Positions 22,665-33,484 of a stretch of DNA of 64,000 bases are shown piece by piece. A program made the position numbers and the translations under genes. The DNA lies in assembly GCA_037783415.1 (NCBI GenBank), contig JAZGTN010000150.1, positions 4,526,001 to 4,590,000 on the forward strand. The letters run 5' to 3'. The notes beneath the pieces are model-generated. The model ran no database searches, had not been told where the DNA came from, and worked only from the letters and a program-made list of their open reading frames with translations. This stretch comes from Leptasterias polaris. Lineage: Eukaryota > Echinodermata > Asteroidea > Forcipulatida > Asteriidae. Every line of letters starts with the position of its first letter. Position 1 is the first letter of the stretch.

Positions 22665-23530
22665 CTAGACCTTGCGTAACGCTATCTCAAGTTGGTCTGC
22701 CAATCCACCTTGAGATGCGCTTGAATTTTTCCGAAATGCTAATAACATTTGGAAAGTACGTTCTTCAGTTCCAGTATGATCACGTTTCAGTTTTCCTACT
22801 ACGTCATAAGATAAGTTAAGAAACGTAGCCAGCTTCTCCCATTCTGCTCCGAGATTCCTACTGATTTTTCGTAGAAATTCGTTCGTGAAGTCGTCTGGAA
22901 CTATATCCAATGGCTGATGATATACTCCTGACGTGAAGGGAACATCGTCGGTGTCCCGTTTCAACTTCTTGTTCTCTGCGGCCTGTATTGAAAAATAATA
23001 ATAATAATAATGATTTAAACAAAGTATAACAAACAAAACGCAGGTAAACCGACGCACTGTGGAGGGGAAAGTAAAAATACTGAACAATATTTAATAACAA
23101 TAAGTTGACAGCTCACGCTTACCTCAACCTCCTTAACCGCATCATTGATGGCTTCTATGTTTTCCACCAAGGTCTTCCACTCTTCACTTTTTAGGTTGAT
23201 TCCACGTGGGCTGGTCCATAGGTCCTTGTCCTTGCTCTGGATGAAGTCCCTGATCTTAACGTACACTTCGCTTTTGAAGGACTCAACCACAACGTGCCTA
23301 GTCCCTGTAATAGGAAACCTGCATGACAAGGGAGACTCTTCCAGCTTTCGCTTCAATGGCGTTGTATTGTACGGGTAGGGAGCGGCGTGGTCCTCGGCCC
23401 TGGTCAGCATCCGCTGCTCTAACCGCTGCATACGGTCCATATCCACATCATCTCCCAGCTTCAGTTTACGGGGTGCACGCAGTAAATTGTACTCCCGAAC
23501 TTCAAAGCGACCTCCAGCGGCGTCGTACAA
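22665..23530 (-). CDS. PC4-like domain fused to a Death domain, two exons
   Basis: Exon 1 (23530-23123) and exon 2 (22982-22665) join in phase 0 (GAG|GTAAGC; AATACAG|GCC). Exon 1 carries a Lys/Arg-rich linker, then a domain with the PC4/p15 signature: VVVESFKSEVYVKIRDFI, then DLWTSPRGINLKSEEWKTLV. PC4 binds single-stranded DNA and acts as a transcription coactivator. Exon 2 begins AAENKKLKRD and holds a Death domain: FLRKISRNLGAEWEKLATFL, KRDHTGTEERTFQMLL, then DQLEIALRKV before a stop. No clear start Met; the 5' end overlaps the polymerase fragment by 29 bases in another frame. A nuclear DNA-binding domain joined to a Death domain is an odd pairing. Both domains are called by pattern only. 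Confidence 0.7.
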
Positions 23531-24605
23531 AATTAATCTTCTGAGAATTTCTACAGTTAAGCGTGAAGCCTCTCACTTTACAACATGTCTTGCCCGTGTC
23601 TAAAGTGTATGCATAATTTTTAGGGCCCCCCGAAACGAAAGTCTTAATGTAATTGCCATCTTTCGGCTTAATCTCATTGGTTAAATCTCCTAGGTAGTCA
23701 CCCAGAGGAGGATTGTACATGTTAGGCTCATTCACGAACAGAACAGAATCGGTGTCCATATAGATTACTCTTTCTTGTAATTTTTCAAGGACAGAGTACA
23801 GCTTTAGTCTGGCATGTGCTGTCGTGAACGCTGCTATTATCACATTGGTGCGTGGATTTGGGGTCATGATGATGAACTCTTCCTCCCTAGAAAACTTAAT
23901 CTCCGCTAACTCATCGTTAAAGAAATTGACATTATCCACAACTAAATCATCAGCAAATAACATTTGGTACAACCTTGCTGGATCTGTCACTACTTCGGTT
24001 TGAGACATATTTACCCTCTGACCGAACTTTCCCCAAAAACTATTCAACATGAGTTTTGCAAGGGCTCTCAGCCCTGGATTTTTGACAAGTTTTGTTCGGT
24101 CTAACAATATACCTTCTTTGTTCTCAAAGTCACTTATATATTTTTGAATGTCTGCCTCAGTTTCGCACCATTGTGGAATACCTGAGCTCTCCTGTTTTAT
24201 TTTGAGAAAAGTGTTGATGTACTCCGAGAAGAGACCGCCTGTTTTAGTAATTGGATCGTACATTTCAGTTCTCTCAAAATGCCACACGCAGTAAATTTTC
24301 TGTACTACGTAACCCAACTCGACTGCTTTTTGCAACTCGAGAGATACATAGGTTCCGCTCAAACTTCTTTCTTCATCATTATGAAGACAAGGTGTTTGTT
24401 GTTCGTTTTCAACACAAGTTCTACATAGAGGGAATGTTAATTTTCCTATCGCCCTATACGGGATTACTGGATGATACAATTTGGACGGGGGGATTATGGT
24501 ACATTTTATTAATCCGAAATATGATGAAATATCTTTAAAATTTTCAACAATAATCTGGGGATGTCCGACGGGATATATACTGTATTTATTGGTCCATGGG
24601 TACAA
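23502..24605 (-). pseudogene. DNA polymerase B, palm and C-terminal part, mobile-element or viral type
   Basis: A 367-codon frame with the palm motifs of a family B polymerase of the protein-primed/Polinton-like kind. Motif A (DYTSLYP) lies just at its upstream edge; motif B is LMLNSFWGKFGQR; motif C is YMDTDSV; and the later SGGPKNYAY line is present. The frame ends abnormally after NSQKINF. The upstream part lies in another frame (24617-25177). No integrase, capsid or packaging ATPase gene is seen nearby, so this is a relic of a Polinton/adintovirus-like element or related virus. The downstream end abuts and overlaps the PC4-Death gene. Confidence 0.8.
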
Positions 24606-24616
24606 TGAAGTGTAAT

Positions 24617-25177
24617 CTAGGTATGAGATGGTTTGGTCTCCGCTAACCTCATAAAAAAGTCGCGTGGCATTGGTCCTCTAGGATTGAGAACGCATCTATC
24701 ATCATCAAGGTCTTCTTCTAGTGATTCGCGCAAATCTTCTGGGAAATCTTTGAACATTACACCCCATTGACATTCCCACATCTCCACATAAGTAAACCCA
24801 GTCTGAGTCTGTACAAAATGTTTCTTTTCCTGTGTCCTAGAGTACAGCTCGTGCATCGGTACGCCCAAGGTAGGGTGGATGGTTTCCCCGTTATAACACT
24901 TTGGACACCCGTGCCAGAAACACCCGTTAAATTCATATACTGTGTTTACCCTTTCACAAAAGCCATCTACCTTAAACGTGCCTACATGTATGCGCACTTC
25001 TCCCATATTCCTAGCGTGTTGTATGTGTACGGCCTGTTGGCGGCTTAACCAGCGCAACCAAACAATAGACACTCTGGAATGTTTATCCGATGGAGCGTAA
25101 CAGCCTGGTGGTAATACGGCTATAGTATCTTTCTTAAGGAAATTTCTACGATACACGCAGATGCAATGGTTATACAT
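24617..25177 (-). pseudogene. DNA polymerase B, upstream fragment
   Basis: A 186-codon frame immediately upstream of the palm fragment, with the line VYEFNGCFWHGCPKC typical of the segment between exonuclease and palm in these polymerases, followed by the conserved Tyr/Trp/Glu line VEMWECQW. The frame is lost at a six-T run near 24650-24660, and a short glycine-rich motif expected before motif A is missing, so there is a frameshift plus a small deletion. The 3'-5' exonuclease motifs are absent upstream, so the N-terminus is truncated. This copy cannot make an active enzyme. Confidence 0.75.
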
Positions 25178-25242
25178 GTTTTGAAAGGGTCAAGGCCCCT
25201 TCCCTAGGCCCGGTCGAAGTTATCCGCATGAACAATTTGTAC

Positions 25243-25448
25243 CTATATATTATAGCATCAACCTTGCCTTTCTCCAATGCTGGCTTGGAGACTCCTTTCA
25301 TGTTTTTGCTCCCTGTAAGGGAGTGTGTTGCAAGCATCTCCCTTCCAAACACTAACACCATAAGATCTGACGTTAGTTTCCGATGATCTGCAGCATTACA
25401 TCTCATTAACAGTTTTCTGTTGACGCGGACAGTGGCACTTAAACTAAC
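25243..25448 (-). CDS. Second BEN-domain exon, orphan
   Basis: A single exon with a good acceptor (TTACTCCACAG|GTT) and donor (TATAG|GTACAA), reading VRVNRKLLMRCNAADHRKL, TSDLMVLVFGREMLATHSL and KPALEKGKVDAII: a BEN domain by pattern, including the central VFGRE.L line. It enters in phase 0, the same as the BEN exon of the gene at 11535-18206, but the sequence is clearly different. No partner exons are found nearby. The closest same-strand candidate is the coiled-coil gene at 33485-34702, 8 kb away, whose phase does not join directly. Confidence 0.6.
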
Positions 25449-26639
25449 CTGTGGAGTAATGAAGTAAAAACCTTTGTTCAGGGATGTGATAGGCTGTTGA
25501 AAAAACAAACCATAAACTGGGAGTGCAAAGGATGAAAGATTGCGAACGTGAATTAAAGCTTGCAAGCGTGAAGCCTACTTATATATATTTATAGTTGGTT
25601 TTAAAACCCCTACTCTGCAATCTGGAGCATTCTTCATGTATTTGGTTTTATCTTCATGTCGTTATGAATTTGATCTTAATTTTTATTTTTTTATTATTTT
25701 ATTTTGGGGGGGGGGGGGGGTGATCATGGATTTTCCGACTCAAAACGGAGAAATAACAATAGGCAACATCCTTGTATTGGAGGGAAAAATCTCATACTCT
25801 GTAAGCAAACATAGCTTATAATGCCTGTGTTGATAACACTAATATAATATGTGAAAGTCCTAAATCACGTTTGTGACCTATGAAGAAAAGCATGAAGTGC
25901 AAGGTTGAAAGTTCCTGTAAGTTCATCTTCTCAGTCTCCATTAAAAGCAGTGATCTGATAAAGTCCAAAAACAGCAGGGGATACTGTGGATCAATATACA
26001 TGTATGGTAGACTCTTAGAGAATGTTGTTTTCTCTTCTCACTGAGAACTAAATTTTCCAATGGGCTCTTTACAAAATGTGCAAGGAAAATTCAATGTGGT
26101 CATCTTGATGCATTATCTATGGATAAGATTGATTCAGAAATATTCCCTGGAAGCAAAGAAACTCGAAAGCAGTGCATTGACATGGCATTGGAAGGGCTCT
26201 GCTAGAATCTACATCCATGTGTACCATCAACGATGCAAAGAGCCAACAGCGGAAACTGTCTTCTTGATCACAGAGTGGGATATTACCCATGCAGCTCACA
26301 ATCTGCCACCTGTCATTGGATTGTGTAAGAGATTGAACTTATTTACAAGACTACAAACACAAATACTAACTTTGCATCATTTTCTGCATCCACATTATGA
26401 CATTGACAATTTTTCAAAATGAGGCTGAAAGTACGCACTATCATCTTGACCAGAGCAGTACAGTTCTCCACAGAGCAAGGATTCCTCATGGATGCACCTG
26501 GCTGTTGTGATAAGATTGTATCATGCAGGCATCTTCATTTGGATTAATTAGTAGTCATCAACTTGTATCAGCCACTGCAGTAACTGACTTGAACAAGTTT
26601 AGTAACTTTGGTACTTCTACTGTTTGGAACATATCACTG
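25449..26639. other. No supported gene
   Basis: Contains a G18 run near 25706. Open frames at 25816-26001 (minus) and 26060-26422 (plus) were considered, but lack splice context or family likeness. Confidence 0.4.
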
Positions 26640-27480
26640 AAAGGCTAAATGAGGACTTGTGCAGTAGAAGGAGTTATGGTGCATTATATGTGAACCTGAA
26701 TTCCTCTGAATGCACAGAGACACCAAGTTAGAAACTTGACAAGAAACATATTCATCTGTCAAGCACGAAAGTATCAATCTGGAGATTGAGGAGAGAGATA
26801 AATAATACAGCCACCTTCCTGGACACCTAAATGAACATTGAACACATCAAGCTGTTTGGAGAATTTTACTTCCAGTCTAAATGGGACTTGCATGACAGAA
26901 GGAGTTATGGTGCATTGTACATGTACCTGAATTCCTCTGAGTGCACAAGACGGGAGTAGAAATGTATTCATCCTCTTAACATGGATGCATCCATCTAGAG
27001 ATTGAACGACCGAGCAAGGAGAGACACAAATATTGCAGACACTTTAATTTTCTGGATGAAAATGCACATTGACCACATTGAGCTGTTTGGAACATTTTAC
27101 TTCTAATCTAGGCTAAATTGGACTTGCATGGCAGAAGGAGTTAAGGTACATAGTATGTTTGTGCCTGAATTCCTCTTGAGTGCACAGACAGAGGCTGTTT
27201 TGGGGGAGACTTGAGAAGAAATGTAGTCATCTTAAAGCAATTAAAAAGAATCATCAGATTATGTTCCAAATCTGAACTGTTTTGTTTGAAGTTTAGGAAC
27301 CCAGGCAATGAGAGTATACACACAAGTACTCTGCTGGTAGCTGCTCTCCTGGTACTTGTATGGTAGGAGTTACGGTATGTAGTACATCTATGTACCTGAA
27401 TTCCTCTTGAGTGCACAGAGACAGACTTTATTTGAGAGACTTGAGAAGAAATTATTTCATCTTTTTTTAAAAGAAAAATC
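26640..27480. repeat. Four units of the ~230-bp tandem repeat family
   Basis: Units begin near 26645, 26880, 27122 and 27342, each with GAAGGAGTT/GTAGGAGTT followed by ACCTGAATTCCTCT and TGCACAGA. The last unit shares an exact 88-base block with 5434-5521. Units diverge from one another more than the last does from the distant copy, so copying between loci was recent. Confidence 0.75.
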
Positions 27481-27506
27481 TGATAACATCCCTCATGTTT
27501 TTGTTG

Positions 27507-27592
27507 GAAAGTGAGTAATCAAGCAAGGAGACTTCCTCTTTTTGTTGGAAAGTGAGTAATCAAGCAAGGAGACTTACTCTTTTTGTTCCCCC
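27507..27592. repeat. 41-bp direct duplication
   Basis: TTTTTGTTGGAAAGTGAGTA followed by ATCAAGCAAGGAGACTT occurs twice in tandem with one base difference. Confidence 0.8.
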
Positions 27593-29949
27593 TCTTTCTT
27601 TTGGTTTCATTGAAAGCGGTTTAAAAAGTTGTATGGTTTTCAGGGTTTATTGTTTTGTTGCCAAAACAAAGTTGCACGTCTGAATACAACATTTTGAGAA
27701 GCAAAATGTGCAGTGAATTGAACATCATTGATATTGAACCAAATTAAACTAGATATATTAGAGTTCCACATGCTTTCTTTGGGAATACACATTCAACAAA
27801 TAAGAATATCAATTGTTCTTAGATGCAAAATGGGCCAAAAACTTAACTTTACATCAATTCACCGGTTACTTTATTTGTCCACTTAAAAAAAAAGAATAAC
27901 AAATTAAGTATCTACAGTTAACAGCTGTTCAAAGTTGTCTTCATTGTCACCGTCATACAAAGGGTTTGAAGGGGTTTCACACACCATTTAGGATTTTAAA
28001 AGGTGTGTAACAATTTGATATTTAAACATCAGATTTGAAATTGGGGAAAGTACTACTTTTGGGGTCTTAAAAAGTATTACTTGACTTGAATTGTTTTTTT
28101 TTACAAACTTTGGGCAGGTTTTAAACAAATCACTTAAAACTACTGGCAAAGGTAAATCCTGGATTTGGTTTCACAAAGCACGAAGATTCTTTTCAAGATG
28201 AGTTGTCCATATTACCAGTGGTGATTTGTATTGTGACATCACATTTTGCTCAGCACTCTTTCACATTAATCTCAGCTCTGTGTGAATTCGAGCCCTGCAA
28301 GCTGAGGGCTTGATTTCATCTTAAGATTAATCTTAGTGCTCTGTGAAACTCAGCCTAGGCCTATTACTTTTTGTAAAGGCACAGTTATAACAAGCTGGAA
28401 AAATCTCTTTATAGTCATGTACGTGGAGGCTCATTGGAAAATTGTAACTCAAAGGTAAACTCATAGATTGCAATTACAAAAATTTAATGAATCTTGGGCT
28501 TTAGAAGCAAGCCAGGGATGTGTTCCTTGTAGCAGGGTACAGTCTGGAATAGGGGAATACTGCTTAGGAGGGGGAACTACAAGTAGATTTGTAAATGGAA
28601 GTATGCCAGTACCGGGGAAATCATAACAACTCTTTCTAAATGTCATTTAGTCTCACAGACAACCTAAATATCACAAACAAATTTATCAAATGCATGTTTC
28701 TTTTTAAGTTTAATGAACAGTTTTATTCGATTTGTGGAAATGTTTATTGTACAGATGCACAATAACTCGGCACAATTGTTTTATTTATTTATTTATTTAT
28801 TTATTTTTATTTTATTTTATTTTTTTTGGGGGGGGGCAGGGGATTCACTCCTAAGCACTTTGAACATAGATATTTGACTTACTTGTCTTAAAAAAACTTT
28901 GCTCTCATATATGAGAAGATGTCCGCAAGTCTTGTCATATAACTGCAAGTATTAAGCGGGTGCTCAGGGAAAAACCTTTAATAACATTGAAGGTGACTGT
29001 ACCTATTTAGTGTTTTCATTGCAATGGTTGCCTACAAAGCACTGTGAATGATATGCTTGTTTCTGAACCCTATTTTCTTTCTCTATTGCCCCACTTAGTT
29101 TCTTCTCCAATGGCCCCATTAACCTTTAAACCTCTTCAAAACACTTTCTTAATAGTAGCCTAGTAGGCTACTTGGTGTAGTATTACTGCTAATAATAAGG
29201 TCTTGAAGGGATCTGCCACTGAGTCCCATGGAATTTCCCCCCATATCAACTGACTTACTCTTACATTTACACTGAATCTTATTCAGAGCTTTGGGGGCTT
29301 TGGCCTTTTTGATGCCCCCTTTCTCTATAGATGGCCACGGCTACTGAGGCTGCTCTCATAGTTCTGACTAGTTTCTATACATGTAGCTTCAGCTACTTGT
29401 GAAAATGGCCTGCATGTGAACAGCCCCCAGCTGGTTGTGTGAATCAAGTACCTTGTGTGGGTGGAGCTACAAAGTACACATTGTGTGAAATGATATTGTG
29501 ATGCAGTGTAATACATACCCACAATCAATGTGCAAAGTACATGTACTGTGCAGCATTTGTATAGTACTTGTGTACACTGTGGGCATGCGTTCCATGTACT
29601 GTGAATAATTTGACCTTAATATGCTCTCTGCGCAGGATTTGTGTACACACTGCTGTAGACTCATGAATATTGATCAATTGGGTGTGTCTAACAGAAATCT
29701 GCAATGCTGCGCAACTTTACTTATTTCTCACAGTTTTTATTCCAATTTGTGGCCGTTTTTAGGAATAAGGAACAATTTTATGGTAACATTTTAGTGGAGA
29801 ATAGAAAGTAAAGTGCACTTTTTTCAAGAGTTTAACAAGATTTCCATGTTTAATTCCATGCTGTTGTTTTTTGATACTGAAATAAGTGACAACCATGCTT
29901 GAAGAGCCACTGTCAATCAACCACTACCCGTTAAATTTATTGATGAGGT
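27593..29949. other. Long stretch without protein gene upstream of U2
   Basis: No exon supported. Includes a TTTA-rich run (28775-28830) and an inverted pair around 28260-28370 (CATTAATCTCAGCTCTGTG and AAGATTAATCTTAGTGCTCTGTG). The 60 bases before U2 must hold its promoter element, but I cannot assign a lineage-specific PSE. Confidence 0.4.
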
Positions 29950-30140
29950 ATCGCTTCTCGGCCTTTTGGCTAAGATCATGTGTAGTATCTGTTCTTTTCA
30001 GCTTAATATCTGAAACGCTGCTCATTGAGCAGCCAGTATATTAATCTGATTTTTGGATCTGGGCCATGGAATAGGGGCTTGCCTCGTCCTGGCCACGGGT
30101 TGGCCTGGTATTGCACTACATCCAGGATTCGGCCCACTCC
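29950..30140 (+). ncRNA. U2 spliceosomal small nuclear RNA
   Basis: The 5' end ATCGCTTCTCGGCCTTTTGG matches U2 exactly. The branch-point recognition stretch GTGTAGTATCTGTTC is intact, and the Sm site region (TGATTTTTGG) and the 3' part with GGCCTGGTATTGCA are recognisable. Length is about 190, as usual. Compared with the common animal sequence it has GATCATG instead of GATCAAG just before the branch-point stretch, and TTTTCAGC for TTATCAGT. A downstream AAAATAGAAACTT near 30165 could be the 3' box. U2 pairs with the intron branch site and with U6. It stands alone here, so it may be a dispersed variant copy; expression cannot be judged. Confidence 0.92.
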
Positions 30141-30529
30141 CCATCATGGGGAAATAATGAAATCAAAAATAGAAACTTGAATCAAGCAAAGTTACATGTG
30201 GGTGTTGTGCTCCCTTGCCATTGGCGTTTGTCTTGTACTTCGTGCAATTCCTTGCCCAATCAGAACCCTTGAAGCTGTGACGTAAACTTGGACGGATGTT
30301 TATTAACAAAATCTACTTATCATCCATTTAAAAGTACTTGCGGTAATTTTCTTAGCTAAAATGCTAAATAGAAGTTATTAAACATGATAATCCGAAGCAG
30401 ACAAAAGACCAGTCAAGTCAAAACATACAGTTAGGCGTAAATACTTGACAAGTCAAATGAAAACAGCATCATGAGGGCAAACAACAAGGTAAATAACGGA
30501 ACATGTTATAATAAAGAATGCAACAATAA

Positions 30530-30865
30530 AGTTAAGACCAGAGCCCAGAGGGCAGGGAGTCTGCAACTCACCATATAGATACATCCGTGGTAAGATAAAA
30601 ACTGGTGGATGTAAATACATGGAAGGTCATAGCATGGTAAATGAAATGAAGTTTAGACTGCAGCCCAAAGGACAGGGAGACCACAACAAACCACCTAAAT
30701 ACATCCTGCGTTACAGAGTAAGCAGATGGATGTAAATACATGGAAGGCCATAGCATGGTAAATGAAATGAAGTTTAGACTGCAGCCCAAGAGACAGGGAG
30801 ACCACAACAAACCACCTAAATACATCCTGCGTTACAGAGTAAGCAGATGGATGTAAATAAATGGC
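30530..30865. repeat. 121-bp tandem repeat, about 2.6 copies
   Basis: Units starting near 30603, 30724 and 30845 share GGATGTAAATACATGGAAGG and TAGACTGCAGCCCAA. A diverged half unit precedes them. No coding sense. Confidence 0.85.
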
Positions 30866-31997
30866 AAGTCGCAGGGACCCCCGTCTCCAGGGCTCACGGC
30901 AATTAAATGCAATCAGATGGAAAATGCAATTTGAAAAAAGCAAAACATCTGCGGACCGATGAACAAGGTCCACGCACACAGCCAAGGTGATACATCCTGA
31001 AACAAGCTGGAAAACCAAGCAGGAATTATTTTAGAGATTATAGTGTGGATGTAAACCATGGCTGAGCATGCAGACCCAAATTCACAAGCTGAGCAGAGGA
31101 TGAAATCAAAAATTGTGAGCAGTGATGTTTCCAGCTGACCGGAGGTGCAAAGAGTTCATTGATCATGAAGATGTGGTCAACTGGATAAAGGATGGCCTTT
31201 GCACAGCAGAGTGCCAGCCTGGAAGTTGCCTGGGTGGAATACAAAGAGACCACCCCAACCACAGCCAGGTTGGCAACCGCCATAGCAACGGACCATAGCA
31301 GTAAAAATTATCCTGGGTGAGAGTTCATTGTTCATGAAGCAAAATTCCAATAATAATGCCCACAGGGGGAGAAAACAATAATGTTCCAGTACAAGGATCT
31401 TGGCGGGGTTGGGCCACCGGCTAATCCTGGTATTGCCGATGGCCGCTGACATGTTCAATGTAGATGTCCATGGAGCCCTTGATGGCGTCAATGCATAGCA
31501 ATCGTTTCATCAAGGGGCGTTAGGGCCTGGAGATGCCGAGGCGTCCAAGGGCTCTCTCTTGTTGCCTTTTTGCCATGAACCGAGAGAGTTAGGGGCCACA
31601 AACATCCATGATGGTGATCTTATTCCCTTCGATGACTGTAGGTTGTTTCAGGCCAATTTGGCCTACTTTGTGTTTGAGGCAAGGGGAGGGCATCTGGCCT
31701 TGGTTCGCTTATTATACTTTGATAACGACGGGTCAAGTTTACTCCCTGATCAGTAGAGCCAATGCTGGCTATTGCCTCCTGCCATCTTATAAAATCACAC
31801 ACAGTCTTTGAGTTGTTGGCAGTGGAATGCTGAGCTTGCTCAGTACGGGTCATCCACCATGACTCTTTGTTGCATGCGCTCATATTTCTTTGTTATAATT
31901 AGTTAATCGGGAGAAGATTGCCTACTGCAATGCAGCCAGAGTTGTTTTACTGTGCAGTATACAACTCTGTTTTTTGTGCACTAATAGTTTGGGCCGG
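30866..31997. other. No supported gene
   Basis: Short overlapping frames on both strands without splice logic or family likeness. No repeat recognised. Confidence 0.4.
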
Positions 31998-33163
31998 TGT
32001 GAATGCATTTCTGAAATAAATTTTGTGCGTGATAGCAGCTTCTTTTAAGCTGTCACGCTTTGTGCGTCCATACAGTATATTACCCCAGTGGGTCTTAAAC
32101 ACTGTATGGAATCTTTTGGTGATCTTGTCACCAATTACGGAATTTTTCGCCATCTTTTGCCTTTTTGCCGTATTCTAGAAAGGCTTCCTAACACAACCGA
32201 GTAATCACCAAAAACTTCAAGAGGTTCGTTTGGTAACCGAAGGCGGGCATTTATGCAACACTGAAATTGATGGATTTATTGATGTTTTGTAACCTTTTCT
32301 GCCTTTGCATGTAAATAAGCGCTCGCTGTTGATGATACTTTGGAACCCTGTTGACTGACGGAATCACTGGAATCAACGGCAGAGCCTCCCTCAAGTTCAT
32401 AATCTTTGCGAAAGCTGTGGTGTTTCTTGGATGACACATTATCCAATGTGTCACAATTGTATTATAACTGTTCCAGGTGTGAACAGTTAGGAAATGTTCC
32501 AAAGATCATTATGCCAAGGGTCGGACACATAATTGTAAACAAGCTGATTTTGCATGATGAGCTAAATTGCCAACTTAGTGTTATTGATTAATATGATCAA
32601 ATTAATTTAACTAGCTACCTTTTAAGTAGTGTCTGCCAGCGAAAAACCTTAAAGTGTCACGTCACGATGTCACCAGGGTAATGACACTGTGACGTCACTG
32701 GGTACTAGGGAATGTGTAGCGCGATGCCATGGCATCACTGACGTAAAACGCTGGTCATGTTGTGCATCAGTTATCATGCTCCTTCAAGCGCGAAAAAGTT
32801 TTTTAGCAATAACATTGAAACCTAAGAAAAGTTAGTTTTAACAAAATTCACCTTTGGATAAACTCCATTGTGATTGCCGCCTCTGATGGGTACTCTAAAG
32901 AAAGCTTGTAAAAGCATGAGAAGAGGCTTATGACAGCTTCACTGAAGGTGGCAATTCGATCATTGACAACAGACCCCTCTATTACAAGGTAGAACAGGTT
33001 CTGGCCCAGTAAGATGTCTTCCCTTGATCCTGAAATAAGAGGGGAAAAAGTAGTACATGTAAGCGACTAGTGATGAGGGCCAGACAGATGACATCAGATG
33101 CAATGGTGCTGGTAAAGGCTCACCCAAGACATGCTGGTTGAGGAAGCTAAAATCTAGTCCCAG
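31998..33163 (-). repeat. Duplicated 3'-exon cassette, copy 2
   Basis: Near-identical to 3492-4636, same orientation, with 19 extra bases near 32096. It keeps the Arg codon that is a stop in copy 1. Similarity ends at TCCCAG (33158-33163). No terminal repeats or target duplication were seen, so the duplication mechanism is unclear. Confidence 0.85.
32276..33153 (-). CDS. Last three exons of the unknown-family gene, intact copy
   Basis: Exons 33153-33124, 33029-32852 and 32414-32276 correspond to the last three exons of the gene at 3751-5347 and keep phase to the TAA. Exon 2 has no nonsense codon here. Differences from copy 1 in the coding part include Gln to Leu (ILLGQNLF), Asp to Tyr and Lys to Gln in the acidic tail, and one silent change. 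The matching 5' exons are not present. Upstream on the same strand lies a different gene (33485-34702) whose last phase does not join directly, so these exons are either orphaned or spliced through an exon I could not find. Confidence 0.55.
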
Positions 33164-33484
33164 AACACAGATAGCAGCCATTTTAGTCCAGGAATCACAG
33201 GCAAATTTCAGAATGTTCGCCGACTATCCTGAGAGTTTGATATCTCCCGGACGTTCCGTGGATAATCCGCGGACATCTTACATGATGTTGATGGCCACTG
33301 GACATGCGCCATCCGAAAGTCTTTCTCTCTAGATTCACTCCGGATGTCATGTTAGATGTCCATGGCCAAACGTCCACCAGATACCAAAATTGTTGGCAGA
33401 GTCACAAAACTCACCAATGATTGCAATGAATGGAGTATGAGGCTTCAGTTTGTCATCGTCAATCTTCTGCTTATTACCATCAAC

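Noticed and set aside
30568..31018. Minus-strand frames with repeated VTQDVFRWFVVVSLS segments.
   Set aside because: Produced by the 121-bp tandem repeat.
31947..32153. Frame GDKITKRFHTVFKTHWGNIL downstream of the cassette's last exon, as another exon.
   Set aside because: It follows the stop of the cassette gene, lacks an acceptor in phase, and copy 1 has a 19-bp deletion within it, so it behaves like untranslated sequence.
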